A stretch of DNA of 64,000 nt from Sphingomonas sp. Ag1 (lineage in GTDB: Bacteria; Pseudomonadota; Alphaproteobacteria; Sphingomonadales; Sphingomonadaceae): NCBI RefSeq assembly GCF_000980895.1, contig NZ_LAZX01000094.1, positions 992,001-1,056,000 of the forward strand, in the 5' to 3' direction. Positions 45,870 to 55,185 of this stretch are shown here, one piece after another; the first letter of the stretch is position 1; every line of letters begins with the position of its first letter. The translations under genes were made by a program, and so were the position numbers. A model generated the notes under the pieces. That model was not told the origin of the DNA and did no database searches. It saw only the letters and a list, made by a program, of their open reading frames with translations.

Positions 45870-48149
45870 ATGACCAGCAACGCATCCCCCGCTCCCGCCG
45901 CCCCGGTCGGCATCGGCACCGCCCTGTCGCGCGTCGACGGCCTCGCCAAGGTGACCGGCACGGCCAAATATGCAGCCGAATATCACGTCCCCGGCCTGCT
46001 CTACGGCGTTGCCGTCTCGTCGCGCATCGCCAAGGGGCGGATCACCGCGATCGACGAGGAGGCGGCACGCGCCGTCCCCGGCGTGGTCGACATCATCACC
46101 CACAATAACCGCCCCAGACAGGCATGGCTCGACCGCAACTGGAAGGATGAACTCGCCATTCCGGGCGACCCGTTCAAGGCGCTGCACGATGCCGAAATCC
46201 TCTTCGCCGGCCAGCCGATCGCCGTGGTCGTCGCGGAAAGCTTCGAGGCGGCGCGATATGCCGCCAGCCTCGTCGACGTCTCCTACGAGGAACAGGCGCA
46301 CAACGTGGATTTCGAGGCCTCGCTGGCGGAGAAATTCCTCCCGCTCCCGCTGCGCCGGCGCAATTCCTTCCACCCGCCCAAGAACCATGGCGACGCGCAG
46401 GCCGCCTATGATGCCGCCCCGCTGAAGCACGCCGCGACCTATCATCTCGCGACCGAGCATCACAATCCGATGGAGATGCACGCCTCGACGGTCGAATGGC
46501 ACGGTGACGGCACGATCACCGTCTATGACAAGACGCAAGGCTCGCAGGGCGTCCAGGCCTATCTCGCCAGCGCCTTCGGCCTCGGCAAGAAGAACGTCCG
46601 CGTCGTCAACGCTTATGTCGGCGGCGGCTTCGGCTCCGGCCTGCGCCCGCAATGGCAGGTGCAGCTCGCCACCATGGCCGCGATCCACCTCGAACGATCG
46701 GTTCGCGTGGTCATGACGCGCGCGCAGATGTTCACCCACGCGCATCGCCCCGAATGCACCTATTCGATCCGGCTCGGCACCGATGCCGATGGCAAGCTCA
46801 GCGCCGTGCTCGGCGACGCCACCACCTCCACCTCGCGCTTTGAAAGCAACATGGAGGATATCGTGACCTGGGGCATGATGAATTACGCCAGCCCCAACAT
46901 CCACGGCGAATATACGATCGCCCCGCGCGACACCTATACCTCCGCCGACATGCGCGCGCCGGGCGCGGCGACCGGCATGACCCTGTTCGAGATCGCGGTG
47001 GACGAAATGGCCTATCGCGCGAAGGTTGATCCGCTCGAATTCCGCCTGCTCAACTATTCCGACATCGACAATATGAACCGCACGCCCTTCACGTCGAAGG
47101 CGCTGCGCGAGGCCTATCGCGAGGGCGCGGCACGGTTCGGCTGGGAACGCCGTTCGCCAGAGCCCCGCTCGATGCGCGACGGGCGCGAACTGATCGGCTG
47201 GGGCGTCGCGACCGGCATGTGGGACGCGCAATTCTCCAAGACCGCCGCCTCGGCAAAACTGAGCGCCAACGGCGATCTCGAGGTCGCAAGCGCCACGTCG
47301 GACATCGGCACCGGCACCTATACCGTCATGGCGCAGGTCGCCGCCGACACGCTGGGCCTGCCGCCGGAGCGGATCACCGCCCGGCTCGGCGACAGCGACC
47401 TGCCGACCGCCCCCGTCCAGGGCGGCTCGTGGGCCGCGGCCTCGACCGGTGCCGCCGTCCAGCTGGCGTGCGAGGCCGTGGCGAAGCAATTGTTCAAGGC
47501 GGCGCACAAGCTGAAGGACAGCCCCTTCGCCCACGCCTCCTTCGATGACGTGACCTGCGCCGACGGCGAGCTTCGCCTGCGCGACGGCAGCGCCGCCATG
47601 CCCTTTACGGAGATCATGCGCGCCGCTGGCCTCCCCTCCATCGAGGTCGAGGAAACCGCGACTCCGGGGGTCGGCGACATGATCTCGATGGCGCGCAAGT
47701 CACGCAACACGCACAGCGCGATCTTCTGCGAGGTGCGCGTGGACGAGGAACTCAACCAGGTCCGCGTCACCCGCGTCGTCAACGCCGTCGCCGCCGGACG
47801 CATCATCAATCCCAAGACCGCGCGCAGCCAGATCCTGGGCGGCGTCGTCATGGCGATCGGCATGGCGCTGCATGAGGAAACCTTCGCCGACCGCCAGCTC
47901 GGCCGGTGGATGAACCACAACCTCGCCGAATATCACGTGCCCGCCCATGCCGACGTCCATGACATTGACGTGATCTTCGTCGACGAACCCGATCCCGAGG
48001 TGACGCCGCTCGGCGTGAAGGGCCTCGGCGAAATCGGCATCGTCGGCACCGCCGCGGCGATCGCCAACGCCATCTACCACGCCACCGGCAAGCGCATCCG
48101 CTCGCTCCCGATCACGATCGACAAATTGCTCGCCGCTGACGCCGACTGA
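45870..48149 (+). CDS. Molybdenum hydroxylase, molybdopterin-binding subunit (PaoC/YagR-like)
   Basis: 759 residues, catalytic subunit that binds the molybdenum cofactor and the substrate aldehyde or heterocycle. Motifs include GLAKVTGTAKYAAEY, GGGFGSGLRPQWQVQLA, RAPGAATGMTLFEIAVDE and, near the C-terminus, GVKGLGEIGIVGTAAAIANA with the active-site glutamate. It closes the three-gene unit, and a hairpin follows. No XdhC-type maturation gene is adjacent. Aldehyde oxidation is the likeliest role by similarity to PaoABC, but the substrate is unproven. Confidence 0.93.
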   Translation: MTSNASPAPAAPVGIGTALSRVDGLAKVTGTAKYAAEYHVPGLLYGVAVSSRIAKGRITAIDEEAARAVPGVVDIITHNNRPRQAWLDRNWKDELAIPGDPFKALHDAEILFAGQPIAVVVAESFEAARYAASLVDVSYEEQAHNVDFEASLAEKFLPLPLRRRNSFHPPKNHGDAQAAYDAAPLKHAATYHLATEHHNPMEMHASTVEWHGDGTITVYDKTQGSQGVQAYLASAFGLGKKNVRVVNAYVGGGFGSGLRPQWQVQLATMAAIHLERSVRVVMTRAQMFTHAHRPECTYSIRLGTDADGKLSAVLGDATTSTSRFESNMEDIVTWGMMNYASPNIHGEYTIAPRDTYTSADMRAPGAATGMTLFEIAVDEMAYRAKVDPLEFRLLNYSDIDNMNRTPFTSKALREAYREGAARFGWERRSPEPRSMRDGRELIGWGVATGMWDAQFSKTAASAKLSANGDLEVASATSDIGTGTYTVMAQVAADTLGLPPERITARLGDSDLPTAPVQGGSWAAASTGAAVQLACEAVAKQLFKAAHKLKDSPFAHASFDDVTCADGELRLRDGSAAMPFTEIMRAAGLPSIEVEETATPGVGDMISMARKSRNTHSAIFCEVRVDEELNQVRVTRVVNAVAAGRIINPKTARSQILGGVVMAIGMALHEETFADRQLGRWMNHNLAEYHVPAHADVHDIDVIFVDEPDPEVTPLGVKGLGEIGIVGTAAAIANAIYHATGKRIRSLPITIDKLLAADAD

Positions 48150-48157
48150 CAACGGCA

Positions 48158-48187
48158 AGCGGGCCTGACCCATCCGTCGGGCCCGCT
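48158..48187 (+). terminator. Hairpin after the molybdenum hydroxylase operon
   Basis: AGCGGGCC pairs with GGCCCGCT, and inside it GAC pairs with GTC (with one T-G wobble), giving about 12 base pairs around a CCATCC loop. It directly follows the catalytic subunit gene. Confidence 0.6.
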
Positions 48188-48318
48188 CCTGCCCGCGCGT
48201 GACCACATCCCGCCCATCACCGTGAATGATCCTCGGCTGGACCGCAGCGCCCCGGGCGGCAGTCGCGCGTGTTCGCCTCATGCCGCAGGCGCTGCCGGGG
48301 GATATGCTCGCACTCCCG

Positions 48319-48462
48319 CTATGCGCGGCAGTCGCCGCGGCTTAGCCCCACCCTCTGGCCGATCATGACGGTAGCAGCCCTTTGGTAGCCGCCGCCGAGC
48401 GCCCCATGGGTCTCGCGCGTCGCAAAACGACCGTCGCGCGCATCGCTCTTATGGTCCGCCAT
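48319..48462 (-). pseudogene. Short coding-like fragment related to 49105-49266
   Basis: A 47-codon frame from ATG 48462. Its stretch THGALGGGYQRAAT resembles CHGVRALDGGYQGTAS in the fragment at 49105-49266. The likeness suggests two decayed pieces of the same kind of gene. No function or family could be assigned; it may be chance. Confidence 0.25.
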
Positions 48463-48871
48463 CAGGATTATCGAATGGGCGCAGCACAATTGTCGGACAG
48501 GGATGATCTACCGTCGCTGACTTAGATCTATGTGAAGGCGCGGCAGGCGCAGCAAAGGAAAGCCCCGAGGCCGGGTGACGGCTTTCGGGGCTTCGTTGTG
48601 GGTGGCGGCTGGAAGTGGCCGCTGACATTGTTTGGTCGGGGATGGTGTTTGCCTGTATATTTTCACGAGGCGCCACTATCCCGACCTCATACACCGGTTC
48701 ACCCGATCGCGTGAAACAGAGACGGTGAAGCTATTCACCTCGTCGGGGCATCCCTGGATGGGCCTCACGGCTCTGATAACCTACCGATTACCTGCCCTTA
48801 TTGTAGCCGCCGCTTTGGCCGTCAGATACGCACCTTCTAAGCGCGGCTGTGCTGCCGGTATGGTGCATATC

Positions 48872-49108
48872 CTACAGGACGCACGCTAAAGTCGACAAGG
48901 AGACTGTCGACAAGCGGCGGCGCAGATACGAAATCACTTCTTCGGACCCTCTTTCCACGCGAAGGCTATGCTTGTCACACCAGTCGGCGTATTTGGTCTT
49001 ACTACCCTTGTTGATCGACTTGTTGGGATAGCTTTCGGGGAAGGCGACGCGTTCCTTGCTCGCGTCAATGGCTTCCAGTCAACAATCGTTGAGGGTCATG
49101 CCGCTCAT
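48872..49108 (-). pseudogene. Possible remnant of a tyrosine recombinase (integrase) N-terminus
   Basis: From ATG 49108 the frame reads MSGMTLNDC, then a stop, then continues in the same frame as LEAIDASKERVAF and on to KTKYADWCDKH, GSEEVISYLRRRL and STVSLSTLACVL before the next stop at 48872. The KYADWC, EEVISYLRR and SLSTL spacing resembles the SAM-like core-binding domain at the start of tyrosine recombinases. The catalytic domain is absent. The internal stop and truncation mark it as dead. The assignment is by eye and needs a profile search. Confidence 0.35.
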
Positions 49109-49266
49109 GCGACACCTCCGAGCGCTATCACCAGCTTCCGCACGGCCTCAGCCTTCCTGCTCTCGAAGCTGCACGTGTAGATGCGATCATGGCAATCGAA
49201 GCTAATGCTAGCGGTTCCTTGATAGCCGCCGTCGAGGGCCCGTACGCCGTGGCATCGCTGATGGGA
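49105..49266 (-). pseudogene. 3' remnant of an unknown gene, overlapping the integrase-like remnant
   Basis: A 53-codon open frame without a start codon: ALDGGYQGTASISF, DCHDRIYTCSFESRKAEAVR, KLVIALGGVA, ending TGA at 49105. Its stop overlaps the ATG of the integrase-like remnant (ATGA), so the two look like the remains of a former two-gene operon. Family unknown. Confidence 0.3.
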
Positions 49267-49624
49267 TCAACGCAGGCGCACGCGCGCCGGCTTGACCCAA
49301 GGAAGCGCCCATGGAACATTATGCGAACATCACGAATCGGCAGGCGGCTTGGCGCGACGCGGCGCCCGGCGCGTCCGTGTCTAGATGTGGGGCTGCAAGG
49401 ATGCGCCAATTACCAGATATTGCATTTTAGCCGTGGCACTGCGGGGCGAAGAACGGTATCAAGTCCGTCCGATCCGGGGCTCGCTCACGGATCATGAGAG
49501 TCGCGGTACCGTTCGGCAAGAGGCGTGCGGCGGATGGATCAGATCATGGGCCGGAGGGCAGCTTTGCAACGCGTCGCAGCGCGGCCCTTCACGGGTCATC
49601 ATGATCGTACAACAAGCGATCGAA

Positions 49625-49656
49625 AGGGGCGCCTCCGGCCTCCCGGAACCGCCCCT
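49625..49656. terminator. Hairpin downstream of the DUF2171 gene
   Basis: AGGGGCG (49625-49631) and CGCCCCT (49650-49656) form a 7-base stem. On the minus strand it is followed by TTTC, which fits termination of the DUF2171 transcript. Confidence 0.5.
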
Positions 49657-49740
49657 CTTCATGCCGTCGCTCGCCCGTCTGGCGCTACGCCTCGCGGGGG
49701 CAGCGCCCGGTTCGCCCCGCGCCGTGGCGCGGGAACAGCG

Positions 49741-49992
49741 TCATTCCGCTTCTTCGAACATGTCCACGGCGTTCTGCGCGGTCGCCGACAGGCGAACCGT
49801 GTCGCCTTCGATCGCCGCCACCAGGCCCGCCGGCAGATAGTGGTGCTTGGCGCCGGTCCCGTCCTGCGTGGCCGGGCTGTCCTGCTTGGTCAGCTTGATC
49901 CGCTCACCGTCGACGTGATCCACCGTACCGACGTGAACGCCGTCCGCGCCGATGACCTTCATATGCTCCTTGATGTTGCTGTGATCGTGCAT
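49741..49992 (-). CDS. DUF2171 family protein
   Basis: 83 residues, hydrophilic, PRC-barrel-like. NIKEHMKVIGADGVHVGTVDHVDGERIKLTK and HHYLPAGLVAAI match DUF2171, whose function is unknown but which often goes with stress genes. An AGGAG site lies upstream of ATG 49992. The divergent lipoprotein gene starts 72 bases away. Confidence 0.88.
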   Translation of the reverse strand: MHDHSNIKEHMKVIGADGVHVGTVDHVDGERIKLTKQDSPATQDGTGAKHHYLPAGLVAAIEGDTVRLSATAQNAVDMFEEAE

Positions 49993-50063
49993 CGTGGATC
50001 TCCTCTTGGGGTCGGCAACACAACGACAGATCGCCGCTTTGGATGCATCGCGCGGGTGGCGGC

Positions 50064-50360
50064 ATGATCGCGCGCTGGTCCCTTGTCGCGCTTGCCCTGT
50101 TCCTGGCGGGCTGCGCCACGCAGGCGCCGTCCGCGGTGGCGCACACGCCCGATACGCCCGGCTTCCTGCTCGGCCTGTGGCACGGCTTCATCTTCCCGGC
50201 CGCCTGGGTGCTCAGCCTGTTCATGCCGGACGTCGCCATCTATGCCGTGCCCAACAATGGCGGCTGGTATGATTTCGGCTATTTCGTCGGCATCGTGTTC
50301 CTCGGCGTCGGCGCGCGCAGCACGCGTACCGTCCATGTCACGCGTCGGGTGCGGCGATGA
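50064..50360 (+). CDS. Small predicted lipoprotein with a membrane segment
   Basis: 98 residues. The leader MIARWSLVALALFLAGCATQ ends in a lipobox (LAGC), so the mature protein should be lipid-anchored at the cysteine. A second hydrophobic part (GFIFPAAWVLSLFMPDVAIY, then FGYFVGIVFLGVG) suggests further membrane association, and the end is basic. No known family was recognised. It overlaps the next small membrane gene by four bases (ATGA). Confidence 0.7.
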   Translation: MIARWSLVALALFLAGCATQAPSAVAHTPDTPGFLLGLWHGFIFPAAWVLSLFMPDVAIYAVPNNGGWYDFGYFVGIVFLGVGARSTRTVHVTRRVRR

Positions 50361-50557
50361 ATTGGCAGGTCCCCGTCATGTATGCGGTCGCGCTGGCGCT
50401 CGCGATCGTCGGCACGGCGCTGCTGGTCGCCCTCGCCCGTCCGCGCACCGCCGGTCAGGTCTATGCCTTCCGCATGGTCGGCATCATGGCCCTCGCCGGC
50501 GCCGCCGTCCTCGCGATGAGCGCCACCGCCATGTGGCAGTGGAGCATGGAGGCATGA
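50357..50557 (+). CDS. Small two-helix membrane protein
   Basis: 66 residues, almost entirely two membrane segments (VPVMYAVALALAIVGTALLV and MVGIMALAGAAVLAMSATAM) joined by a short basic loop. It is coupled to the lipoprotein gene by an ATGA overlap and lies 65 bases before nrdB. No family was recognised. Confidence 0.65.
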   Translation: MNWQVPVMYAVALALAIVGTALLVALARPRTAGQVYAFRMVGIMALAGAAVLAMSATAMWQWSMEA

Positions 50558-50622
50558 CCCCCCATCTATCCCTCACACGCGCAATCTTTATGAACTTTCA
50601 CAATTTCCGGTCGGAGTAACCC

Positions 50623-51678
50623 ATGCCCCTCCTCCAAGCCTCCAAGCAGTACAAGCCATTCGAATACCCCTGGGCGTTCGAGTACTGGAAGCGTCAGCAG
50701 CAGCTCCACTGGCTGCCTGAGGAAGTGCCGCTGGGGGAGGATTGTCGTGACTGGGCGCAGAAGCTGACCGATCACGAACGCAACCTGCTGACCCAGATCT
50801 TCCGCTTCTTCACCCAGGCGGACGTCGAGGTGCAGGATTGCTACCACGAAAAGTACGGCCGCGTGTTCAAGCCGACCGAGGTCAAGATGATGCTGACCGC
50901 GTTCAGCAACATGGAGACGGTGCATATCGCGGCGTACAGCCACCTGCTCGACACGATCGGCATGCCGGAAAGCGAATATGGCGCCTTCCTCGAATATGCC
51001 GAGTTGAAGGACAAGCACGACTATCTGCAGCAGTTCGGCGTCGACAATGACGAGGATATTGCGCGCACCCTCGCCATGTTCGGCGGCTTCACGGAGGGCG
51101 TTCAGCTCTTCGCCAGCTTCGCGATGCTGATGAACTTCCCGCGCTTCAACAAGATGAAGGGCATGGGGCAGATCGTCAGCTGGTCGGTGCGCGATGAAAG
51201 CCTCCACTGCGAAGGCATCATCAAGCTGTTCCACGCCTTCGTGAAGGAGCGCAACTGCCTGACCAAAGCGGTGAAGGACGATATCGCCGATCAGTGCCAG
51301 ACGACGATCCGGCTGGAGGATGCGTTCATCGATCTCGCCTTCGAGATGGGCCCGGTGAACGGCATGACCGCGAAGGACATCAAGAAGTACATTCGCTACA
51401 TTGCCGACTGGCGGCTGGGGCAGCTCGGGCTGAAGCCGATCTACATGATCGACGAACACCCGATCCCCTGGCTCACCCCGCTGCTGAACGGCGTCGAGCA
51501 TGCGAACTTCTTCGAAACCCGCGCGACCGAATATTCCAAGGCAGCGACCAAGGGCCAGTGGAGCGACGTCTGGGATTCGTTCGACAAGCGGCAGAAAGCG
51601 AAGTCCGTGCCGGCGGCGAACGAAGATCTGGCGCTGGAAGGCGACATGTTCTCCCGCGCCGGCGTCGCGGCGGAGTAA
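50623..51678 (+). CDS. nrdB: Ribonucleotide reductase beta subunit (class Ia)
   Basis: Holds the di-iron tyrosyl radical used by NrdA to make deoxynucleotides. 351 residues. Iron ligands are visible in NLLTQIFRFFTQADVEVQDCYHE, FSNMETVHIAAYSHLLD (Glu and His, with the radical Tyr next to the His) and VRDESLHCEGIIKLFHAF (Glu and His). The normal partner gene nrdA is not in the window; two small membrane genes lie upstream. No clear NrdR box was seen in the 65-base leader. A hairpin follows. Confidence 0.95.
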   Translation: MPLLQASKQYKPFEYPWAFEYWKRQQQLHWLPEEVPLGEDCRDWAQKLTDHERNLLTQIFRFFTQADVEVQDCYHEKYGRVFKPTEVKMMLTAFSNMETVHIAAYSHLLDTIGMPESEYGAFLEYAELKDKHDYLQQFGVDNDEDIARTLAMFGGFTEGVQLFASFAMLMNFPRFNKMKGMGQIVSWSVRDESLHCEGIIKLFHAFVKERNCLTKAVKDDIADQCQTTIRLEDAFIDLAFEMGPVNGMTAKDIKKYIRYIADWRLGQLGLKPIYMIDEHPIPWLTPLLNGVEHANFFETRATEYSKAATKGQWSDVWDSFDKRQKAKSVPAANEDLALEGDMFSRAGVAAE

Positions 51679-51709
51679 CACCGCCGCCCGGCAGCGGTGC
51701 GCAGGGAAA

Positions 51710-51746
51710 CGGTGGCAGTGGGACCGAAACGGCGCCACTGCCACCG
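51710..51746 (+). terminator. Hairpin after nrdB
   Basis: CGGTGGCAGTG (51710-51720) pairs perfectly with CACTGCCACCG (51736-51746), 11 base pairs, between nrdB and the phhA control region. There is no U tract. Confidence 0.5.
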
Positions 51747-51756
51747 AACCGGGCGG

Positions 51757-51774
51757 TGGTTACATATGCAACCA
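51757..51774. promoter_or_regulatory. Palindrome upstream of phhA (candidate operator)
   Basis: TGGTTACATATGCAACCA is an 18-base palindrome with a single mismatched pair, just upstream of the putative -35 box of phhA. Its form suits a MarR- or Lrp-type dimer. The binder is unknown. Confidence 0.5.
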
Positions 51775-51776
51775 TC

Positions 51777-51804
51777 TTGCAGGCTGACCGGCCTGTGCTA
51801 TGTC
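51777..51804 (+). promoter_or_regulatory. Putative phhA promoter giving a leaderless message
   Basis: TTGCAG (51777-51782), 16 bases, then TATGTC (51799-51804). The expected first base, six to seven bases on, falls on the ATG of phhA at 51811, and no ribosome site is present upstream of that ATG. Confidence 0.45.
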
Positions 51805-51810
51805 GATCCG

Positions 51811-52683
51811 ATGGCTGATCATTCCACCGTGCTCTCCCCACCGCCGGGCGCTGCTTCGGACTGGACCGTCCCGCAGAACTGGTCGCACTACACGCCGGAG
51901 GAACATGCCACCTGGGACACGCTCTTCGCGCGCCAGTCGAAGCTGCTGCCCGGCCGCGCGTCGGACGCATGGCTGCGCGGGCTGGATGTCCTGAAACTCT
52001 CGAAGCCCGGCATCCCCGATTTCGAGGAACTGTCCGAACGGCTGATGAAGCTCACCGGCTGGCAGGTCGTGGCCGTGCCCGGCCTGGTTCCGGACGAGAT
52101 TTTCTTCGATCACATGGCCAACCGCCGCTTCGTCGCCGGCAATTTCATCCGCCGCCCGGATCAGCTGGATTATCTGCAGGAACCCGACGTGTTCCACGAC
52201 GTGTTCGGCCACGTCCCGATGCTCGCGGACCCGGTATTCGCGGATTATCTCGCGGCCTATGGTCGCGGCGGTCAGCGGGCGATGCAGCACGACGCGCTGA
52301 AATATCTCGGGCGCCTGTACTGGTACACGGTCGAATTCGGCCTGATCGCGGAACCGGACGGGCTGCGGATCTACGGCTCGGGCATTGTCTCCAGCTATGC
52401 CGAAAGTCGCTTCGCGCTCGATGATCCGTCGCCGCATCGGCTGCGCTTCGATCTCGCACGCGTCATGCGCACCGACTATCGCATCGACGATTTCCAGCAG
52501 AATTACTTCGTCATTCCCAGCTTTGACGAACTGCTGCGCGTCACCGTCGAGACCGATTTCGCACCGCTCTACGACAGCCTGCGCGAACAGCCGGACATTC
52601 CCGTCGCGCAGATCATCAGCGACGACGAAGTGATCACCCGCGGCACGCAGGATTACGCCCGCTCTCGCGCATCCGGAAAATAG
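51811..52683 (+). CDS. phhA: Phenylalanine 4-monooxygenase
   Basis: Hydroxylates phenylalanine to tyrosine with tetrahydropterin and iron. 290 residues of the bacterial monomeric form. TPEEHATWDTLFARQ, RRFVAGNFIRRPDQLDYLQE and DVFHDVFGHVPML (two iron histidines) are present, with the iron glutamate in WYTVEFGL and then GSGIVSSYAE. ATG 51811 fits the family start. No phhB (pterin dehydratase) is adjacent. Its 3' end overlaps the convergent LysR gene by 31 bases. Confidence 0.96.
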   Translation: MADHSTVLSPPPGAASDWTVPQNWSHYTPEEHATWDTLFARQSKLLPGRASDAWLRGLDVLKLSKPGIPDFEELSERLMKLTGWQVVAVPGLVPDEIFFDHMANRRFVAGNFIRRPDQLDYLQEPDVFHDVFGHVPMLADPVFADYLAAYGRGGQRAMQHDALKYLGRLYWYTVEFGLIAEPDGLRIYGSGIVSSYAESRFALDDPSPHRLRFDLARVMRTDYRIDDFQQNYFVIPSFDELLRVTVETDFAPLYDSLREQPDIPVAQIISDDEVITRGTQDYARSRASGK

Positions 52684-53528
52684 TCAGCCAGGAAATCGGC
52701 GACCACCTTCACCCGGATCGGCAGGCGATCGGCCGGCGCCGCCGTCATGAGCGTGATCGGGATCGCCGGAATGACTGCTTGCGGCAACACGGGCACCAAC
52801 CGCCCTGCCGCAAGGTCCTCAGCCACCTGCAGGTGTGGCAGCAACGCGATGCCGAGGCCGCTTAGCGCCGCCCGATGCACCGCTTCGCTGCTGTTCGCGC
52901 GCAGCCAGGCGCGCGGCCGAACTGTCGCGCCGTCGATCGGCCACCCGCCCGGCCGCGCCGCATAGCCATAGGTGAGGCAATCGTGTGCGGCGAGATCGCC
53001 CGCCGCCTCTGGATTGCCGCGCGGCGCGAGATACGCCGGCGCCGCAACCAGCATGCGCGGCACGTCTCCCAGCCGCTTCCCGCCCGGCTCATCGCCGACG
53101 CGCAGCCAGAGATCGAGCGCTTCATTGCCCGCCATCTCCCGCCAGTCAGCCACCATCAATTCGATCGTCAGCCCCGGATGAGCTTCACGCAGCCGGACAA
53201 GCTTGCTCGCATAATGCAGGCCAAGCGCGGTCGTGACACCAAGACGTACCAAACCCTGTGCCGCGACGACACCGGCAAGATCCGCTTCCGCCGCGGCCAC
53301 ATCCTCAAGGATCCGCAACGCATGCTCGGCCAGCCGCTCGCCGTCATGCGTCAGGCGCAGCCGCCGGGTCGAACGGTGAAACAACCGCACGCCGAATCGC
53401 TCCTCCAGTTCGTCGATCGCGCGTGCCACCGTCGTGTGGCTCAATCGTTGTTGTCGGGCCACGACGGAAAAGCTGCCCTGGTCACGCAGGTTCAGGAATA
53501 GGCGAAGTGTGCGTACCAGGTCCGACAT
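52653..53528 (-). CDS. LysR-family transcriptional regulator
   Basis: 291 residues. The N-terminal helix-turn-helix reads LRLFLNLRDQGSFSVVARQQ, RLSHTTVARAIDELEERFGV and RLFHRSTRRLRLT; the C-terminal effector domain includes ANSSEAVHRAALSGLGIALL. It is divergent from the CoA hydrolase/transferase gene (109-base gap) and may control it; it is also convergent with phhA. A palindrome overlaps its -10 region and no ribosome site precedes ATG 53528, so it may be leaderless and self-repressed. Confidence 0.9.
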   Translation of the reverse strand: MSDLVRTLRLFLNLRDQGSFSVVARQQRLSHTTVARAIDELEERFGVRLFHRSTRRLRLTHDGERLAEHALRILEDVAAAEADLAGVVAAQGLVRLGVTTALGLHYASKLVRLREAHPGLTIELMVADWREMAGNEALDLWLRVGDEPGGKRLGDVPRMLVAAPAYLAPRGNPEAAGDLAAHDCLTYGYAARPGGWPIDGATVRPRAWLRANSSEAVHRAALSGLGIALLPHLQVAEDLAAGRLVPVLPQAVIPAIPITLMTAAPADRLPIRVKVVADFLADYFPDARERA

Positions 53529-53547
53529 TTGAACGAATATAGTTCAA
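53529..53547. promoter_or_regulatory. Palindrome overlapping the LysR gene -10 box
   Basis: TTGAAC (53529-53534) and GTTCAA (53542-53547) are perfect arms 7 bases apart, directly before the LysR start. On the minus strand TATATT (53541 to 53536) is a good -10 box lying between the arms, and its start point would be the ATG itself. The arrangement suits autorepression. Confidence 0.5.
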
Positions 53548-53616
53548 GCGCTGCACGGAAAGCACCTATTGTTTATCGCAAACGTTAAGATGATGAGGGC
53601 AGCACGGCCCGCGTGA

Positions 53617-55152
<1,536 letters not shown>

Positions 55153-55185
55153 CCCGTCCGCATCTTCACGCAAGACCGAGGACGG

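Larger units (their letters stand above)
48188..49740. other. Gene-poor, decayed region
   Basis: About 1.55 kb with no intact gene that could be supported. From about 48600 to 49200 the sequence is visibly richer in A and T than its neighbours, and reading frames on both strands are short or broken. A hairpin with AAGCCCCGA (48560-48568) and TCGGGGCTT (48585-48593) resembles an orphan terminator. On the minus strand three short coding-like fragments remain: 48319-48462, 48872-49108 and 49105-49266. The stretch looks like the residue of an inserted element. Confidence 0.6.

Noticed and set aside
45453-47534. 693-codon minus-strand frame over the molybdopterin subunit
   Set aside because: Antisense shadow; no recognisable domain, and the plus frame is a complete known subunit.
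48532-49031. Three short plus-strand frames in the gene-poor region
   Set aside because: No ribosome sites, no family likeness and odd composition; the only coding-like signal there is on the minus strand.
48188-49740. tRNA gene or attachment site in the decayed region
   Set aside because: No cloverleaf with a T-loop consensus and no flanking direct repeats could be found by eye.
50558-50622. NrdR box before nrdB
   Set aside because: No sequence close to the ACAC-AT-rich-GTGT palindrome is present in the leader.
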